A stretch of 64,000 bases of DNA, taken from Woeseiaceae bacterium. Lineage in GTDB: Bacteria; Pseudomonadota; Gammaproteobacteria; Steroidobacterales; Woeseiaceae. The notes under the pieces are model-generated. The model saw only the letters and a program-made list of their open reading frames with translations, made no database searches and was not told where the DNA came from. Positions 62,510 through 64,000 of the stretch are shown here, piece after piece. How positions within the stretch are numbered: position 1 is the first letter of the stretch; each line of letters begins with the position of its first letter. Location of the stretch: contig JAJFKU010000062.1 in NCBI GenBank assembly GCA_021773035.1, positions 1 to 64,000 of the forward strand, read 5' to 3'. Made by a program: the position numbers and the translations under genes.

Positions 62510-62926
62510 CTAGCCGTCAGCGAGCGCAATGAGTGCTTTCTGAGTCGATCGCAGCGGCAATTTCTTGAGCTTTTTGCCGGCCCAACGCTGAATGGCCTGT
62601 TCCACACGCCGAATTTCCACCAATTTCTTCTTCCCCCGAGTGGTGAGGCCAAGCTCTACGTGTCGCCGATCGTCTACCTGGTCACGTCGGGTTACGAGCT
62701 TCCTATCCACCAACGTCGACACGACCCGACTGGGCGGCGTGTCCGTCGGCAGTGCCGCATTGAGCTCATTGAGGCTCATCGGCCCCAGCCGCTGCAGGGT
62801 ACTCAGAATATGCGACTGCGCGGCCGTCAAACCAATCGCAGACAGCCGTTGAGCGCGTTCTCGAGTGACCGTCTTTTCCGCCATCTGGAGAGTTTCCAAG
62901 AAATCTCTCGTCGTGATTTTTATCAT
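62510..62926 (-). CDS. MarR-family transcriptional regulator
   Basis: The protein of about 138 residues has a winged helix-turn-helix (LTAAQSHILSTLQRLGPMSLNELNAAL, then PPSRVVSTLVDRKLVTRRDQVDDRRHVELGLTTRGKKKL, which includes the DxR wing). The ATG at 62926 (MIKITTRDF) is chosen because a perfect TGATGCATCA palindrome lies just upstream; a longer start at 62977 would put that site inside the gene. It sits between the two divergent recombinase genes and may control them or the membrane protein at 63062. Confidence 0.85.
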   Translation of the reverse strand: MIKITTRDFLETLQMAEKTVTRERAQRLSAIGLTAAQSHILSTLQRLGPMSLNELNAALPTDTPPSRVVSTLVDRKLVTRRDQVDDRRHVELGLTTRGKKKLVEIRRVEQAIQRWAGKKLKKLPLRSTQKALIALADG

Positions 62927-62932
62927 AGTCAA

Positions 62933-62942
62933 TGATGCATCA
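62933..62942. promoter_or_regulatory. Predicted MarR operator
   Basis: The perfect palindrome TGATGCATCA lies 6 nt upstream of the MarR start. A related TTGATGCAA occurs at 62992-63000. Such spacing fits autorepression. Confidence 0.5.
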
Positions 62943-63061
62943 ATTAACGTGTTTTCAATAGATAATACTACATTCATTGATTCAATAATAATTGATGCAA
63001 CATCTATTTGATTAGCCGACGACTGAGACGGCTCCCGCGACCTCTCGGGGTAGGGTCTAGT

Positions 63062-63388
63062 TTAGCTAAACCACCGCCTATAGAGCAGTTCGTCGCAGCG
63101 GCGGATGACCCTACGCACGATCCAGACGTAGATTCCTAGCAGACCGGAGAATCCCCACAGGACCATCCCGACCCCATCGAGTCCGTGCTGTGCGGAGATG
63201 AGCAGGAGTTGGCAAGCGAGATAGGCGACCAGTGCACCGGCGAAAACAACCGGCAGAGTGGCCGTTGCCCGAAAATACACCAGCCAGGCCGACGGCGTTT
63301 TCTTCCAAGACGGGCCGCCGCCGTGCTTGCGCAGGCGTTTGGTGAGCCGCTTGATGCGTTTTCTCATTCGTTTGATTAGTTTCAACAT
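63062..63388 (-). CDS. Small membrane protein with basic N-terminus
   Basis: The 108-residue protein starts with a strongly basic stretch (LKLIKRMRKRIKRLTKRLRK), followed by two membrane helices (ATLPVVFAGALVAYLACQLLL and GMVLWGFSGLLGIYVWIV) and a basic C-terminus. A consensus AAGGAGA lies close upstream of ATG 63388. The family is not recognised. It lies between the MarR gene and recombinase 3, on the MarR strand. Confidence 0.65.
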   Translation of the reverse strand: MLKLIKRMRKRIKRLTKRLRKHGGGPSWKKTPSAWLVYFRATATLPVVFAGALVAYLACQLLLISAQHGLDGVGMVLWGFSGLLGIYVWIVRRVIRRCDELLYRRWFS

Positions 63389-63483
63389 AGGGATCTCCTT
63401 TGAGCGGGAGTAGCAGGAACGATTTCCTCACCGTTCAGTTTACTGAGCGAAGACCCCAATATTGGATCCAAAGCCACAAAAAC

Positions 63484-63507
63484 GCATGATTACCCCAATA
63501 ATCATGC
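63484..63507. repeat. Recombinase-proximal palindrome, copy 2
   Basis: GCATGATTA and TAATCATGC are perfect 9-bp inverted arms around the 6-bp centre CCCCAA, 48 nt before the recombinase 3 start. The arms match those at 62369-62394 in CATGATTA and TAATCATG; the centres differ. Confidence 0.6.
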
Positions 63508-63555
63508 TAATCTTGCAGATGGCAGAAATGATCCTTTTTGGGCCCCTATATATAA

Positions 63556-64000
63556 GTGTCTCGACTACCAAACGAATCCCCCAACATTGATGGCGACGAT
63601 CCCCCACCTGCCGCAGCGCAGCTGCTGCCGCGGGCGGAATTTGAGCGCCTCGAGCTGGTTGAATCGCCACCACGATTTGACGACGGCGCCGTTGGTCTGT
63701 ACCGCAATACCGATCCGACGCGACCGCCGCTGATTGCCGCCGACAACGACTGGGAGGCGGTGCAGTGTTTTTTGCGCGACAAGGCGCTCTCCGGCAGCGC
63801 ACACACGGTACGGGCGTACGAGAAAGAATGCTTGCGGCTGTTTCTATGGTGTCGATTTTTTGCCTTCAAGCCGTTCTCGAGTCTGACTCGCGAAGATGCC
63901 CAGAATTATCAGCATTTTCTGCGATCGCCATCGCGAGAGTTTGTTCTGCAAACCGATGCAGGGACAAAGTACCGACCGGCACCGATGTTGCTCCCCGACG
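63556..64000 (+). CDS. Tyrosine recombinase 3, N-terminal part (cut by window end)
   Basis: An open frame from GTG 63556 runs to the end of the window without a stop. It encodes 148 residues that match the N-terminal half of recombinase 2: PLIAADNDWEAVQCFL, then HTVRAYEKECLRLFLWCRFFAFKPFSSLTREDAQNYQHFLRSPSREF. The catalytic domain lies outside. It is divergent from recombinase 2 with the MarR and membrane-protein genes between them. The start could also lie at an in-frame codon slightly downstream. Confidence 0.8.
   Translation, partial: MSRLPNESPNIDGDDPPPAAAQLLPRAEFERLELVESPPRFDDGAVGLYRNTDPTRPPLIAADNDWEAVQCFLRDKALSGSAHTVRAYEKECLRLFLWCRFFAFKPFSSLTREDAQNYQHFLRSPSREFVLQTDAGTKYRPAPMLLPD

Noticed and set aside
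1..64000. CRISPR arrays, tRNA and rRNA genes
   Set aside because: No regularly spaced repeats and no cloverleaf or rRNA sequence were seen on either strand by reading; a dedicated scan was not possible.

Overview
The window comes from a Gram-negative bacterium, most likely a proteobacterium. It carries four full-length TonB-dependent outer-membrane receptors, two FecI-type sigma/FecR anti-sigma pairs, and GntR-, LysR- and MarR-type regulators. Base composition looks like 50-55% GC by eye. I see no rRNA, tRNA or core housekeeping gene. A large ParB-family protein, a Tus-like protein, two toxin-antitoxin systems, three tyrosine recombinases, an IS3-type element and many gene fragments point to a plasmid or an integrated mobile region. 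The genus cannot be fixed from this sequence.

Layout. (1) 0.4-8.0 kb, locus A: small membrane protein, ECF sigma factor, FecR, STN-domain TonB receptor, and an S9 hydrolase resembling the Atxe2-type lasso-peptide isopeptidases. (2) 8.2-22.3 kb, accessory block: DUF2958 remnant, ParDE, Tus-like protein with two inverted 18-bp sites, a HEPN-like gene coupled to a 1444-residue P-loop NTPase ending in a PD-(D/E)xK-like nuclease, an Xre-RES-HEPN operon, a candidate structured RNA, a ParB-like protein and small proteins. (3) 22.3-25.3 kb, rearranged zone: crotonase fragment, IS3-family element, C-terminal fragment of an isopeptidase gene. (4) 25.4-33.9 kb, locus B: a second complete sigma/FecR/TonB/isopeptidase set and a hybrid isopeptidase pseudogene, flanked by dif-like 30-bp sites with the same 6-bp centre. 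(5) 34.0-60.4 kb, catabolic region in two parallel halves. Each half has a class III aminotransferase followed by a ThDP enzyme, an MFS transporter, hydrolases, a TonB receptor and its own regulator (GntR or LysR). A tyrosine recombinase and a small protein lie between the halves. (6) 60.7-64.0 kb: small protein, tyrosine recombinase, MarR regulator, membrane protein and the start of a third recombinase, with CATGATTA-N6-TAATCATG palindromes upstream of both recombinases.

How the genes may work together. In loci A and B an outer-membrane receptor would bind a ligand, signal through its STN domain to FecR and release the sigma factor. A shared promoter motif (GGAAAAC, 12 nt, GTCGT/GTCAT) lies before both sigma genes and both receptor genes, which suggests positive feedback. 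The hydrolase would process the imported ligand. No lasso-peptide precursor, protease or cyclase gene is present, so this looks like uptake and breakdown of foreign peptides rather than self-metabolism. In the catabolic region, three TTTGT-N4-ACAAA-like sites suggest a GntR regulon covering the SDR, aminotransferase and receptor promoters. Substrates are unknown. The strongest candidates for undescribed biology are the HEPN/NTPase/nuclease pair, the Xre-RES-HEPN operon, the Tus-like protein with its paired sites, and the recurring small-protein/recombinase modules with their palindromic sites.
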